64,000 nt of DNA from Spiroplasma citri (GTDB lineage: Bacteria; Bacillota_I; Bacilli_A; Mycoplasmatales; Mycoplasmataceae), in the NCBI RefSeq assembly GCF_001886855.1, contig NZ_CP013197.1:744001-808000 (forward strand), in the 5' to 3' direction. Below the pieces are notes generated by a model that ran no database searches, was not told where the DNA came from, and saw only the letters and a program-made list of their open reading frames with translations. Positions 1 through 9,769 of this stretch are shown piece after piece. Position numbers and translations under genes: made by a program. Position 1 is the stretch's first letter. Each line of letters begins with the position of its first letter.

Positions 1-1265
1 TTGTAAATTATCAATATATCCATTTTCAATAAACGAACTACGATTTTGAAACACTGGCACCAATGCACTTGCAAAAAACGACTGTAAAAACTTAGATAAA
101 TCAAACTGACCGCTAAACTGTTGATAATACTTTAAATCTTTACTATTTAATGATGAATAAATTGAACCATTAAAATTAAAAACTTCACCCATTCCCATTC
201 GCATAAAACTAAAATTAAAACTTAAATCATCATTATTAATATTATTTAACTCTAAACTACCAGAAATAATTAAATTTGCTTCATCAACAGTCAAAATCAT
301 CCGATAAATTGCTTTTTTAATATTTTTAACATCCAATTCATCAACCGTCTCAAAATCAAAAATTATCCGCTTTGTACCAACCTTATTCGGATTTTCATAA
401 TCCGCACTACCACCTTGCTGAACCCTAGTATTTTCTAGCAAAACAGAATATAAAGATAAACTAATAAATTCTTTTACGCGAGTTTGTTGATAACTATTCT
501 TCGGCAATATAACTTCACCAGTATTTTCATTTATTGTTGGTGTTTGTGGTTGACCCTTACCATCTTAACGATAAACTTTATCATAATAATATGAATAAAA
601 TTCTTTGTTACCATTTCATTTTATAATATTTCATTTATTATTTTTTTTTGAAAATACCTATATATCATTTTTTAGTATTTCCTTCTCCTAAAACACTTAA
701 AACTTCTTTTCAATAATTTTCGTTTAACTTAACTCTTGGATAATGATTTTCCTTATAGCGGTCAACATTGTCAACAATTTTTTTAGATACATCATACATC
801 TTATATTTAACTGCAAAAGCATAAATAAAATCAGTTAAATCATCCAAAAAATTCTCCTTTTTAACATCATAAAATTTTTCAACCATATACTGATTTTTTA
901 AACTATGTCATTGTTGATAATAATTTAAAAATGTTTCACTAGGTTTATCATAAACAACTCCCGTAGAATAACTATCTTGTAAAAAATCCAAATACCATTT
1001 ATCATTAAATTATAATTTTTTTGATGTTTTTAAAGTTGGATTAATAAAATAATTTGTCTCCGACCAATTTTCAAAAAAACTACTGCGTAAAAACATTGTA
1101 TTAATAAAATCAGTTTCATTAATACCTTTACCAGTAATTATTCTCTTGTTTAAGCGTATAATGCTCCTCATTTAAGGGTCTAAACGCCGTTAAAGTAATA
1201 AATGGAATAACCAAACCCAAAAAACTTAAAATAAATATGGCAAATAAAGATAACGATTTTTTCAT
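1..1265 (-). pseudogene. Decayed plectrovirus attachment protein (ORF1)
   Basis: N-terminal part of the large ORF1 protein, starting at 1265 with the same signal peptide (MKKSLSLFAIF...) as the intact P1 and P3 genes, and cut by the window edge. It is broken: an extra base near 1139 shifts the frame, a stop replaces a Leu codon near 1010, and another TAA replaces a Trp-codon TGA near 575. Upstream and downstream blocks match P1 and P3 closely. The central stretch (about 490-745) is a different variant, ending in the conserved TGE-x-I motif region. In intact copies the product is probably a minor coat or adsorption protein anchored in the membrane before virion release. Confidence 0.85.
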
Positions 1266-1276
1266 AAACTTAACTC

Positions 1277-1513
1277 CTAACTATACAATGTTTTTGAAAC
1301 AATAAACCCAACAATATATAAACTTGATATCGTTAACATTAACGGATGACTAAACAAAACTGCCATTCTGCCAAATAATCAAATCAACCAAGTATCAGAA
1401 TTATATAAATCCATAATAATATTTTTTGCTGATGTAAATTGATTAATAATAACAGTAATAAAACCAGTTCCAAATATCGCAATTGCCGCCACCAATAAAA
1501 CTAATTTAATCAT
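1277..1513 (-). CDS. Plectrovirus 78-aa membrane protein
   Basis: 78 residues with two hydrophobic segments (about 1-25 and 55-75), virtually identical to copies at 23480 and 32790. The start ATG overlaps the stop of the upstream gene by one base (TAATG), indicating translational coupling. It lies between the 125-aa membrane protein and the large attachment protein, where filamentous phages carry minor coat proteins (pVI-like). That role is inferred from position and topology only; no family match was recognised. Confidence 0.75.
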
Positions 1514-1890
1514 TACTTAACACCTCTTTTAAATTTTGCTTGTTGTCTAACATTTTGACGCTTAATTTCTCGTTTAACTTGCTGCTTATTACTATTTTGA
1601 TAAACATTTTTACCAACATTAATACCTTTTCGTACAGTTGACGAATATACTTGCGAAACACCATTATTAACTGTCGAACCTAAATTATTATATTGTGTTG
1701 ATGTGCCGTGAATTGCATAAATCGATAACTTAATAACCATAAAAAAGATTAAAAAATAAGCAATTGACGTATTTGTCATCGGTAATTTTGTATTTCAAAT
1801 TACATCAAAAATAAACAAAAATATATCAAAAACAAAACTAAAAATCTTGTCTCAATTACTATTATTATTTTCAACTAATAAATTAATCAT
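1513..1890 (-). CDS. Plectrovirus 125-aa membrane protein with basic tail
   Basis: The start ATG at 1890 lies inside the last codons of the Zot-like gene. Starting at the internal ATG (1779) would lose the conserved first 37 residues, which contain two TGA-encoded tryptophans. The N-terminal half is hydrophobic with two likely membrane segments. The last 40 residues are Lys/Arg/Gln-rich ([12 protein letters not shown]). P1 has the same tail while P3 has an unrelated basic tail, so the C-terminus is exchangeable. Probably a minor virion or assembly protein; the basic tail could contact ssDNA or the membrane face. Confidence 0.75.
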
Positions 1891-2896
1891 CTTTACTATT
1901 TCCTTTCTCTTTTTTAGGTTTTAAATTCTTTTTCAAAATATCAATATCAAATAACTCCAATCGTTCTTTAACGCTTAATTTTGTGATTTCTGACCAATAA
2001 TATTCTTTTTTATTAACAATTTCATCATTCTTTAAATCACGCACAAACTTTAACCATTGACTATCATACTTATTAGCGAATTCAAGGGGAATTATTATTT
2101 TAAAAAACCGAATTCCTAACCCAATATCCGACTTATGTTTTACTCTTTTACCTTCTGCTGTTCGTTCTACTGATTTTGTTTTTCAAATTTCATAATCCGT
2201 TATATCTTGAAAAATACCAATTCGCATAATAAAGAAACGATTAAAAAAATTAAACCCTTTCTTAATAACTGGTTTTTTCAATGAAATTGGAATAATAATT
2301 CCACTTGCTAACTGGCGAATATTATTTCAAATCATACCCTCACGCTGAGCAGTAAACAACGCACGATGTCCAAAATGTCTCGCTAAAACAATTCACGGTA
2401 TTTTACCACTATGAACTTTTTTTTCATCGTGAGGACTAGTTCCGTCAATATATAAATAACTTTCATCAAATAAAATAACACTATCATCTAGGGGAACGGG
2501 TTTTGTTCTATCAGTAAAATCTAAATTTTTAAATGTTAAAACTTTAACCTTATCATCTTTTAACGGATAATTACTATAAATTTCATCTGTCAATAATTTC
2601 ATAGTTTGCGACAAATAAGTTAAAAGTAATGTTTTACCAGTTCCTAACTTACCAATAATTACCGATAACGGATTATCTCAAACAAAATTTACTAACCCAA
2701 AAGAATTTAACTGATAAAAAATATTTTTTCACAATCATCACACAAAATAAACACACTGCAAAGCAAATAATATTCAAAATACTAAACCAACACAATACAA
2801 AGAAATTATCCAAAGTAATAAATCAATTAAACTAAACAAAAGCATTGAACCACTAATATAACAATAGTTTTTAAAGAAAAATATAAATTTTTTCAT
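1883..2896 (-). CDS. Zot-like virion assembly ATPase (plectrovirus)
   Basis: 337 residues. An N-terminal hydrophobic region (about 15-70) is followed by a Walker A motif (GKLGTGKT, near residue 85) and a Walker B-like DDSVILFDE near residue 125. This is the layout of Zot/pI proteins of filamentous phages, inner-membrane ATPases that drive phage extrusion. The same length and sequence occur in P1 (22097-23110) and P3 (31380-32393). The gene overlaps the next one (ATG at 1890) by 8 bases. Unlike P1 and P3, a 149-bp palindromic element sits just before its ribosome-binding site (GGAGGTAAA) at 2897-2905. Confidence 0.9.
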
Positions 2897-2929
2897 TTTA
2901 CCTCCAATAGTTATTTATAATTAAACTAG

Positions 2930-3078
2930 TATTATTATGGTTTTCTCTCCACACAAATCAAAAAGAAATATTTTTTACAACATTATTTATATTAATAAAT
3001 ACTGCATTCGTAATGAAAATATATATTATATTCAAAAAAAATTTTAAAATTTTGTGGGCAGAGAAAACCATAATAATA
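2930..3078. repeat. 149-bp palindromic element with TATTATTATGG ends
   Basis: Flanked by inverted copies of about 20 bp (TATTATTATGGTTTTCTCTC). It lies between the 67-aa gene and the Zot-like gene. An orthologous element is at 18940-19089 in P0. P1 and P3 lack it, and there the two genes overlap by one base. The same termini bound the larger intergenic element in P0, P1 and P3. Looks like a small non-autonomous mobile hairpin, or a viral regulatory hairpin that spread. Confidence 0.7.
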
Positions 3079-3089
3079 ACAAAATTTAA

Positions 3090-3293
3090 TTATTTAAAAT
3101 AACTAACTATTTTAAAAACCATTCACAAGAAAAACCAAGTTAAAAACAAAATCACAACTCAAACACCAACCATCAAAGTTAAATATTCATTTTGCGTTAA
3201 ATTCCACATTGTAATACTTTCAACATTCGTTTTATCGATAAACAAAAATATATGAATAAAAAACTCTTTTAATTTAATTAAATCATTTTGCAT
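3090..3293 (-). CDS. Plectrovirus 67-aa membrane protein
   Basis: 67 residues beginning MQND, with one strong membrane segment in the C-terminal half (residues about 38-62, many Trp and Phe). It is near-identical to 21894-22097 and 31177-31380. It starts 2 bases after the stop of the 49-aa gene. The small size and single-span topology fit a filamentous-phage minor coat protein; the exact role is unknown. Confidence 0.7.
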
Positions 3294-3295
3294 TT

Positions 3296-3445
3296 TTAAA
3301 AACTCCATATTTTTTGAATAAGTTTAAAAAACATTCCAAAAAATAAAACAACAAATAACACAAAAGATATAACATATAAAAACTCAGGGGCATTTGCACC
3401 AATAATATAACTAACAAATTGAACTCAATAATCATATAAACTCAT
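3296..3445 (-). CDS. Plectrovirus 49-aa membrane protein
   Basis: 49 residues (MSLYDYWVQF...), with a single hydrophobic span at about residues 20-42 and a short charged end. Conserved at 21742-21891 and 31025-31174; the P0 copy is truncated by a CAA to TAA change. The ATG directly abuts the upstream stop codon. A likely minor coat or membrane-inserted assembly factor, by size and context. Confidence 0.7.
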
Positions 3446-3886
3446 TTAATTTAAGTCTTTCAAATCATTAATTAATTCTTGTTCTTTTTCAACACTTCAA
3501 TTTGTTAAATTATTATTGTTATTATTTGTTTTTACTTTTTTAGGTTCACTTGAAAATAAAGCTTTTTTCATTTTAGTAAAATAATTTTGTTTATATTGAT
3601 TATATAAATTGATTAATTCTGTTCCAGTTAAATATTTTCAAATATTTCGCTTTAAATTTTCATCATATTTTACAATAGGGTAAGAATTATCATAAATCAA
3701 ACCGATTGCTACTTGTTCCAAATGTTTTTCACTCGGATAAATAAACTTATTACTCAATCAAAAACCAATATGACGATTATGATTAGGTAAATTAATAAAA
3801 CTTGCTTTTTCTGTTGTAAAAGGGATAAATTCCTTACTAATAAAATAATTTTCTACATTCTGATTTTTCTTAACAAAATTACTCAA
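3446..3886 (-). CDS. Plectrovirus 146-aa soluble protein, TTG start
   Basis: The start is a TTG at 3886 inside the end of the upstream gene; no ATG is available near the conserved N-terminus. Mixed charged and aromatic composition, no membrane segment, with a conserved block around residues 40-110 and an Asn-rich linker before an acidic end. Near-identical copies are at 21301-21741 and 30584-31024, and a broken one at 18139-18573. The only non-membrane protein of this operon, so a DNA-binding or replication-associated role is conceivable but not shown. Confidence 0.65.
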
Positions 3887-4238
3887 TTTTATCATCTCCT
3901 CGTCTTACTGGTCTTAACATTGTGCCTTTTCCTAATCCTCCAATTTTATTTTCTAACGGTAACATTTTTTTCTTTAACAACATAACTTTATATTCTTTAA
4001 TTTCGCATATATGACATTGAATTATAAAAAATAAAAGAATAAATATTAAAAATAAAAATAAAGAAAAAAGTAAAATACCAACAATTATTTCTCTATTTGA
4101 AAACAAAACAAGACCTACAATAATTTCAATAAGAACAATGAAAAATTGAAAATAAACAAAACCAAAAACAAAATTCCTAATAATAAAATCTCTCTTTAAT
4201 TTTTTACATTCCTTAGTTGTTTTAAATTTTATATCCAT
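3879..4238 (-). CDS. Plectrovirus 119-aa two-TM protein
   Basis: First gene of the small-protein operon. A charged N-terminus (about 1-22) is followed by two long hydrophobic spans (about 22-46 and 50-78) and a basic tail. The P1 copy (20949-21308) is almost identical. P3 (30250-30591) shares the first 25 and last 20 residues but differs in between, and P0 is frameshifted. Preceded by the AT-rich repeat cluster that probably carries the operon promoter or an origin. Function unknown. Confidence 0.65.
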   Translation of the reverse strand: MDIKFKTTKECKKLKRDFIIRNFVFGFVYFQFFIVLIEIIVGLVLFSNREIIVGILLFSLFLFLIFILLFFIIQCHICEIKEYKVMLLKKKMLPLENKIGGLGKGTMLRPVRRGDDKIE

Positions 4239-4620
4239 AAGATAATCTCCTAACTAAATATTTGTTTAATAAACAATGTTATAAATAATGTTTATATAAT
4301 GTTTTTTAATTGTAATAAACACTGATTATTAACAATGTTATACATAATGCTAATATATTGTTTATTTAATGTTTAATAAACAATGTTAATAAACAATGTT
4401 AAATATAAAAATAATAAAAATTGGCACACTGAAAATAACTATTAAGAACTTTAATAGTAAATATAATAAGTTCATTTTTCTATTTAATAAATTCATTTTT
4501 TACAAATGTGATAGCATCTATTTTTTGATTATCATGAATGGTATCACCAATTCAAAAAATTATTTCACTAAAAATTCCTAGTGTGCCTTAACTAAGATAT
4601 ATAATCGATTATAATAAATA
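4239..4620. repeat. Plectrovirus intergenic region with AACATTGTTTATTA-type repeats (N1)
   Basis: About 4255-4400 holds at least four imperfect copies of an AACATTGTTTATTA-like motif in both orientations, matching 17644-17793, 20785-20930 and 30068-30230. About 4420-4585 is a residue of the larger inverted-repeat unit found in P0, P1 and P3: it keeps the internal hairpin around 4505-4550 but has lost both termini. The stretch lies between inverted GGCACACT and AGTGTGCC octamers. An antisense reading frame at 4396-4581 is a by-product. Confidence 0.6.
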
Positions 4621-4872
4621 TTAAAATCCTTTAACCATAACACGGAAAAAGTTTAAAATTTTAATAATACAAAATATAGCAAATGGAATTAATATAATTC
4701 ACGCTTCACCTAAGAAAATCATTATCTCAGGTAAAATATTTGTTATACATTCTTTAACTTTTCATAATGCACTAGTCAAACCCGTTCAAATACCAGTCAT
4801 ACCCTCAGACATAGTTTTAGGTGTAGGTGCTGTTAAAAAATTAAACGCTGTTGTTAAATACATACCTAACAT
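4621..4872 (-). CDS. Major coat protein (plectrovirus)
   Basis: 83 residues. The N-terminus ([10 protein letters not shown]) is hydrophobic and followed by a TMSEGMTGIW segment, then a strong C-terminal membrane span ending with basic residues (FFRVMVKGF). Small proteins of this type, lying upstream of the assembly operon, are the major coat proteins of plectroviruses, with helical subunits held in the membrane before extrusion. The same length occurs in all five copies (16736, 19769, 29052, 44589 and here). The stop-start overlap with the upstream basic protein is conserved in the intact copies. Confidence 0.8.
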
Positions 4873-4905
4873 TATTTATTACTCTCCTTTCTTTCAATTT
4901 CTTTT

Positions 4906-5022
4906 TTATCTTTTTTTCTTTCCTCGAATTTGTTTAATTTTTTGGTAAATTAATAAACCAAAATAAAGAAAAATTGCTAATACAATAACAACACTAAATA
5001 TTGTCGTTAATCAAGTTGGCAT
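4906..5022 (-). CDS. Small basic single-TM protein (C-terminus frameshifted)
   Basis: Starts [18 protein letters not shown], with a membrane span at residues 6-26 and then a Lys/Arg-rich tail. In P0, P1 and P3 the protein has 49 residues and its stop overlaps the coat gene. Here a run of seven A instead of six after the GGAAAG sequence shifts the frame and ends the protein after 38 residues. Likely a minor coat or coat-accessory protein; truncation removes the last basic residues and breaks coupling to the coat gene. Confidence 0.6.
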
Positions 5023-5047
5023 AATACATCTCCTCTCTAAAAATATT

Positions 5048-5131
5048 GCGACACGCTTCGCGTGTTCGCTACGCTCAAAATAAACTATATTGAATAAATT
5101 ACCGCTAATAAATTACGCGGATAATTTATTC
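5048..5131. promoter_or_regulatory. Paired hairpins ahead of coat genes (candidate origin or packaging signal), N1
   Basis: Two adjacent inverted repeats: a GC-rich one with core ACACGC-GAA-GCGTGT extended by GCG/CGC, and an AT-rich one (AATAAATTATCCGC paired with GCGGTAATTTATT). All five viral copies keep them at the same distance from the coat genes. Such a GC-rich hairpin is exceptional here. Filamentous phages use hairpins as packaging signals and minus-strand origins. Confidence 0.5.
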
Positions 5132-5239
5132 ATTTTCTTTTACATTATTAATTACTATCTTATTTACAGTATTAATAACAATATCTTTTCCATACTTAGT
5201 TACTAAGGACCGCAAAATAAAATAATGTTTCTTTTCAAT
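5126..5239 (-). CDS. Possible 37-aa plectrovirus protein with ATT start
   Basis: An open frame with GAAAGGAG 10 bases upstream of an ATT codon and no ATG alternative. The same frame is open in all five copies with one substitution (Thr to Ile). It encodes a charged peptide (IEKKHYFILRSLV...) with no membrane segment. Here the frame is also open upstream, through the terminal repeat into the disrupted tailed-phage gene, so a fusion product is possible. Whether it is translated is uncertain. Confidence 0.35.
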   Translation of the reverse strand: MEKKHYFILRSLVTKYGKDIVINTVNKIVINNVKENE

Positions 5240-5263
5240 AAAAAATCAACTCCTTTCAGAATT

Positions 5264-5291
5264 GATTTGTTGCACTTCGATTACACGATGC
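5264..5291 (-). repeat. Left terminal inverted repeat of N1
   Basis: 28-bp end beginning GCATCG and containing TGTAATCGAAGTGCAACAAA, read on the minus strand. The same end starts P0 (16318), P1 (19345), P3 (28628) and N2 (45257). The right ends of P1 and P3 carry its inverted counterpart. Confidence 0.85.
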
Positions 5292-5953
5292 CTTTCTGCA
5301 TCTTCATCTAAAATTAATAAAGTATATTGTCTTTCAGTTGATTGTTGAGTAAATACTTGTTCAAATTTGGCTTCACCAAATTGAATTGAACTTCTATCAT
5401 CAATCATATAAGCATCTCAATATTTACCAACTTTAACTTCTTTTGTATAAAAATTATCTGCTTTATTATCATTATTTATAAAATAACTTAATTTATATTG
5501 TTTTAAGTATTCTAACATTTTATTAATATCATAAATATTTTCACCATCAATTAATTTTCAATAGTTATTTTCATTTTCATCTTTTAATTTTATTGCAAAA
5601 GGTGTTTCATTATTGGCTCATATCGTTGAATTAATAGGTTGATTTTTAAAATCATCAATAGTTAAGATATTAATTTCTTCACCTTTATATTTTTGTACTA
5701 TTTTTAAACTACCTTGTCATTGAGCAATTGTACTTTCCATATTATCAAATATGCGGGTATAACTACCATAATCACTTGGTTTAGCATTATTAGGTTTTCA
5801 TCCCGTTTCTGTATCAGGAATATATGAACTATAAACATTAAAAGGAAATACCATTCAATGGCGATTATTTCTGATGTCTTCTCTTATATCCATTAAAGTA
5901 TCGTGGGCTTGTGCTCTTAATTCATTCATAGCACCTGGGCTAATTCTACTCAT
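5292..5953 (-). pseudogene. Tailed-phage structural protein, cut by plectrovirus N1
   Basis: Starts at 5953 with GGAGG 8 bases upstream, 3 bases after the two tandem stop codons of the portal gene. About 220 residues remain (MSRISPGAMNELRAQAHD...), mostly soluble, with no recognised motif; then the left terminus of N1 interrupts it after the codons for DEDAER. Gene order (portal, then this) suggests a head or connector protein of the same tailed phage. The frame continues without a stop through the viral terminus into the 37-aa ATT-start ORF, so the remnant could be made as a chimera. Confidence 0.6.
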
Positions 5954-5956
5954 TTA

Positions 5957-7351
5957 TTAATCCTCCTTTATTTCTGTTCTACCTTGGATAGCATTTTGAT
6001 TATTACCAGTTTCATCATATTCCATTAATTTATTATTATGTTCTATTTCTTTAGATTGCATTTTATCTTGTCATGCTTCTACTTTTTCAAAATACTTTGC
6101 TGCCTCTAATCCATCAACATCATCATATTCAGTTATTGCTCTTTCTGGTTCCATTGTTTTATTTTCTAATCTAGCAGTAATTAATTCATTTTGTCGCATT
6201 TGATCTACTAAACTAGCACTAATAAATTTAAAACTATATGGTCTTTCACCACTACCATCTCATAAACCATAATATTTTAAAACAGTATCAAACATTTTAG
6301 TATAATATTGCATACGATATGATTGTAAATATGCTTGTTTTTCTAAATCTTTTGTTTTAGTTAATAATGATTGTGTTTTATTTTGTTCACTATCTGATTT
6401 ATCACCAAAAGGACTAGAAAAATGACATGCTACATATACTTGTTCAATAATTGATTTTTGATCTTGTGTATATGTTTCTAAGATTGGTGTACCTTGTACT
6501 ACTTGTAAAGATTGAGATAATTGACCATCAACTGCTGATTGACCTGATTGAATAAAAATATCATCAAAAGCATCTTGTAATACTTTTTTATTACCTTTGT
6601 TATAAGCAGTCATTAAATCATCATCTAATATTCCATATCAATGCGTACGATTTGCTCATCTTTCTTTTGATTTAATATTAAAACTATCTTCTAAATCAAA
6701 TTGTAATTTATAACAATTTGCCATTGTAGGTCATGGATTTAAAGTTGTTGATGTTGATAAGAATAATGGATTAGGTTCATTTATCATTTCTCAAAAAGGT
6801 ACTATACCTAATTTATTTTTAAATTCTTGTACTAAAACAGGTTTAACATCATCTTTAATTTGTGTTTTACTTTGTCCAACAACTACTTCATTATTTTTAG
6901 GTCAACCTTTAATAACTATTTTATCTTTGGTACAAATTAAATTTAAAATAAAACCACTATCACTTTGATGATAATTTAATCAAATATCAGCACCTTGTTC
7001 AATTTCATTTATTTTACTTACTCGTGATGTAAAGTTAAATGGGTTAATTCATAAATCAATATTGCCATCTGATGTTTCTAACAAACCAAAAATAGTTTTA
7101 CCCATTAAACTTGCTGTTAATTCATTTTTATCTAATTTTTCTTTAATTTTATAAGTTTCATATCATCAATTTAATTTATTTAAGATATCTTCTCTATGAG
7201 AATTAAATAATATATTTTTACCATTTACTAATCGCATTTGATGGCGAGCAATAATATTTGCTAAATTAATTGTTCAATCATAATTATAATATTTTAAAAC
7301 ACTATTAATATCATTTAAGTTTGGTAAAGTTGGATAGGTATTATTATTCAT
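5957..7351 (-). CDS. Tailed-phage portal protein
   Basis: 464 residues, starting at 7351 and overlapping the previous gene by 8 bases. The middle (about residues 245-365) shows the alpha/beta and long-helix pattern of portal proteins, with QSLQVVQGTPILETYTQDQ followed by a helical stem segment rich in Gln and Lys, then a C-terminal coiled region ending in KVEAWQDKMQSKEIEHNNKL. Portals form the dodecameric head-tail vertex and DNA channel and normally follow the large terminase gene; here terminase lies 2.4 kb away on the other strand. Assignment is by architecture and context, not a signature motif. Confidence 0.6.
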
Positions 7352-7622
7352 TGTTATTTTGCTCCTTTAATTTTAAAATAAGTGCATAATTAATTATATT
7401 TACAGTTAATAAACTAGGTTCATTTGACAAAACTTTTACACATACTTTAACTTTTTGATATTTTTTAATATATTCGTTATATAAACTTAATTTACATATT
7501 GCGATGTTATCTTTTTTTAATTCTTTACAAAGTCTTTTTTTAACTTGCCCACAAACTGCCATATAAGGTCTTTTTGCATTTATTACACGCTCATCATGTA
7601 TTACATAAACATCTTTTTTCAT
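7344..7622 (-). CDS. Hypothetical small basic phage protein
   Basis: 92 residues from the ATG at 7622, which has GGGAG 11 bases upstream; a second ATG at 7649 is possible. Basic and Cys-containing, with KYQKVKVCVKVLSNEPSLL then a hydrophobic stretch. It sits between the upstream phage gene and portal and overlaps the portal start by 8 bases, so it belongs to the phage operon. Not recognised. Confidence 0.5.
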   Translation of the reverse strand: MKKDVYVIHDERVINAKRPYMAVCGQVKKRLCKELKKDNIAICKLSLYNEYIKKYQKVKVCVKVLSNEPSLLTVNIINYALILKLKEQNNNE

Positions 7623-8043
7623 TAAGTCATTCACTCCCTTTGTTGTCATAATTTATAATCTGCTGAACTATTACCTTTGGTTGAAATAAAAATGTAGCAT
7701 TACCCGTATTAATAATTTTATTTGTCATTTCAAACTTACCATATTTAATTCAACTAGATTGAATATTAACTCATTCTTTTGAATCTTGATATTGCTCATT
7801 AAATAAATTTTTCCCTTGTTCTAAACTTCTTTTTTCTATTTTATCTAATAAAGAATTAATTTCTTGTTTTGTTGCCTTTTTTAAATATTGTAAAATGTTC
7901 CTTGGATCTGTTCAATTATATAATTTTTTAAATTGAGAAGTTTCTTTTTTAATAATGCCATATTTTTTTAAACCATCTTTTAATAATTCACCAATTTTAG
8001 TATCTTGTAAAGCAGCAGTTAATAATCTAATTAATTTTAACAT
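7540..8043 (-). CDS. Hypothetical phage head-region protein
   Basis: With TGA as Trp the frame runs from 8043 to 7540 (167 residues). The first 130 residues look like real protein (LLKDGLKKYGIIKK..., long helices). The last 30 (Cys/Trp-rich) lie inside the next gene and look out of frame, so a frameshift or a shorter natural product is likely. The N-terminal part resembles the 96-aa gene at 11256 (EEGLKNKGIYYDKILKNF), suggesting both derive from one phage gene. An IS30-type transposase is only 31 bases upstream, so the gene may have lost its promoter. Confidence 0.5.
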
Positions 8044-8074
8044 TAAACAATTTATTAAATTTTAATTAATAAAT

Positions 8075-9073
8075 TTACTTAATATTTTGTAAAAACATTT
8101 CTTTTGCACTTATTCAATTTAAACATGGTCGGAGTTTATCATTTATAACATTAACTACTCAATCTATTCTTTTCTGATTAACATTATTAAAATCAGTGTC
8201 CTTAGGAAAGCGTTTTCTAAATTCACGGTTAATTCTTTCAATTAAGGGTTTTTGTTTTGGTGAACCAGGGTCACAATAATAAACATTAGAACCAGTAATC
8301 TTTTCCATCTCTTCAAATTTACTAAATTCTTTTCCGCGATCTGTTATTATTCCTTTAATTTTTCCAACTAAACCATTAATTCTAACTAATTCTTCAAGTT
8401 TTTCTAAAACTTCATTAGCAGTATGATTTTCTAATTTCATAGCAAAGTATTTTTTACTTGATTGTTCTACTAAAACTAAAACAGCAGATTTATGGTCTTT
8501 TCCAATAACTGTATCCGCTTCAAGTCATCCAACATTAGATTCTTTATTTTCAATATCTCATATTGATTTAAATCTTTCATCTAATTTGCCACGATTATCA
8601 GGTCTTTTCTTTGTTCTATTTTTTCTACCACCATTTAATAAATTTTTCTTTAACAAACCCAAAAGACCTAAAAAAATTCATTTATAAAATGTTTTAACAC
8701 AAGCGGGAAATTTGATACCAAACTTTATTAAAAATCGTTGAATAATTTCTGCTGGTGAATCATGATAAACATTAAATCTCAGATGAATAAAATTTAATTG
8801 TTCTTTTGTAAATGTAGGTAGTTTTTTAATACATTTTTTACGCTTTTTATAATAATCTTTTTGTGCTTCTATTGCTGTATAATCTTCTATATTTTTAAAT
8901 CTTTTAATTTCTCTTTTAACAGTATTCACACTGCGATTTGTTTGTCTTGCAATTTCAGATAAATTAAGTGTACCATTTTTCTTTTTACAACTATCAGATA
9001 AAAATAAATCCTTAAATAAATTTCGTTCATCATATTTTAGATGTGTATAATCTTTCATATATTCTGTCTCCAA
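8075..9073 (-). CDS. IS30-family transposase
   Basis: 332 residues. An N-terminal helix-turn-helix of the IS30 type (SEIARQTNRSVNTVKREIKRF, about residues 36-57) is followed by an rve-type DDE catalytic domain: D in the ESNVGWLEADTVIG region, D in IITDRGKEF, and the conserved KPLIERINREFRKRFP segment carrying the Glu. Starts at 9073 or the next ATG (9058). Clearly related to the transposase of P1 and P3 but from a separate lineage. It lies between the portal operon (minus) and the terminase operon (plus) and may have caused or marked that rearrangement. Confidence 0.85.
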
Positions 9074-9112
9074 TCTTTTTAAAATTATTTATACACTATT
9101 TTTAAAAAACTA

Positions 9113-9140
9113 TTGACAATTATTTTTAAAGTTATACAAT
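9113..9140 (+). promoter_or_regulatory. Sigma-70-like promoter
   Basis: TTGACA at 9113-9118 and TACAAT at 9135-9140, spaced by 16 bases, pointing toward the terminase genes. A terminator-like hairpin lies 46 bases downstream, so the transcript may be a short leader RNA. Confidence 0.45.
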
Positions 9141-9185
9141 TAATTTATAACAAGTTGCGAATATCTGTCTCTATACTTGTTTTAC

Positions 9186-9213
9186 AAAAAAAAGACTTGA
9201 AAAAGTCTTTTTT
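9186..9213 (+). terminator. Rho-independent terminator or attenuator
   Basis: AAAAAGACTT-GAAA-AAGTCTTTTTTT hairpin followed by T residues, between the promoter at 9113 and the small terminase gene at 9362. Symmetric enough to act on either strand. Confidence 0.6.
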
Positions 9214-9361
9214 TAATTGTAAAATAAAAATAATAAAAATAATATTAAGTTCTTTAATACATTGTGATACGTTTTTAGTTCTTGATAGGTTTGTTATTAC
9301 TCTATTATTTAACCATATTGTTTAAATAATTGCAATTTTAATATGCAAAAAGGAGTAAAAT

Positions 9362-9769
9362 ATGAAGGAATTTAATCCAAAAACAGCAAGTTTGCGAACA
9401 TTTTATCGTAAAATAGATGAATTTTGGCAAAATAAATCACCGCATAAACCATATACTTTGAATGATTTAACCAATGAATTCAATCTTTCTCGCAAATGAA
9501 GATATGATACTTATGCGAGCGAAAAGATAGTTCCTTTGCTTGAAAAACAAGTTGATAGAATTGAAAGTGAAATAATTAATTTTATGATGAAATCACCTGA
9601 TGGTGCTAAATTATATTGACAGCGTGCATTTAATTATAAATATTCATTACAAGAAAAAGAACTTGAAAAAGAATTAAACTTAAATAATCAACAACCAATG
9701 ATTGTTAATTTACAAACAGATATTAGAGATATTAAAAATGATAATAATAAGGATGATAAGAATGCTTAA
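9362..9769 (+). CDS. Terminase small subunit-like protein
   Basis: 135 residues. An N-terminal DNA-binding-like region (YTLNDLTNEFNLSRKWRYDTY) is followed by KQVDRIESEIINFMMKSPDGAKLYWQRAFNYKYS, which resembles the closing segment of Gram-positive phage small terminases (residue run ending in a short aromatic helix). Ribosome-binding site AAAAGGAG 6 bases upstream. The stop overlaps the start of the large terminase by 8 bases. Small terminases recognise pac/cos DNA and load the large subunit. Confidence 0.65.

Larger units (their letters stand above)
1..5291 (-). mobile_element. Plectrovirus copy N1 (partial, SpV1-type)
   Basis: Integrated filamentous-phage genome on the minus strand. Its left terminus is at 5291 and it runs off the window at base 1. 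Gene order and sequence match the plus-strand copies P1 and P3. It is older than those: its attachment gene has stops and a frameshift, the basic small protein is frameshifted, and most of the intergenic inverted-repeat units are deleted. The Zot-like and small structural genes remain open. It was inserted into a tailed-phage gene that continues at 5292. Identification rests on the Zot-like ATPase, the paired small coat proteins and the IS30-type terminal repeat seen in related copies. Confidence 0.9.

Noticed and set aside
4396-4581. 61-codon plus-strand ORF
   Set aside because: It is the antisense reading of repeat and hairpin DNA in the N1 intergenic region.
9113-9325. 70-codon ORF before the terminase genes
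   Set aside because: Covers the promoter and terminator hairpin, has no RBS, and its product is low-complexity.
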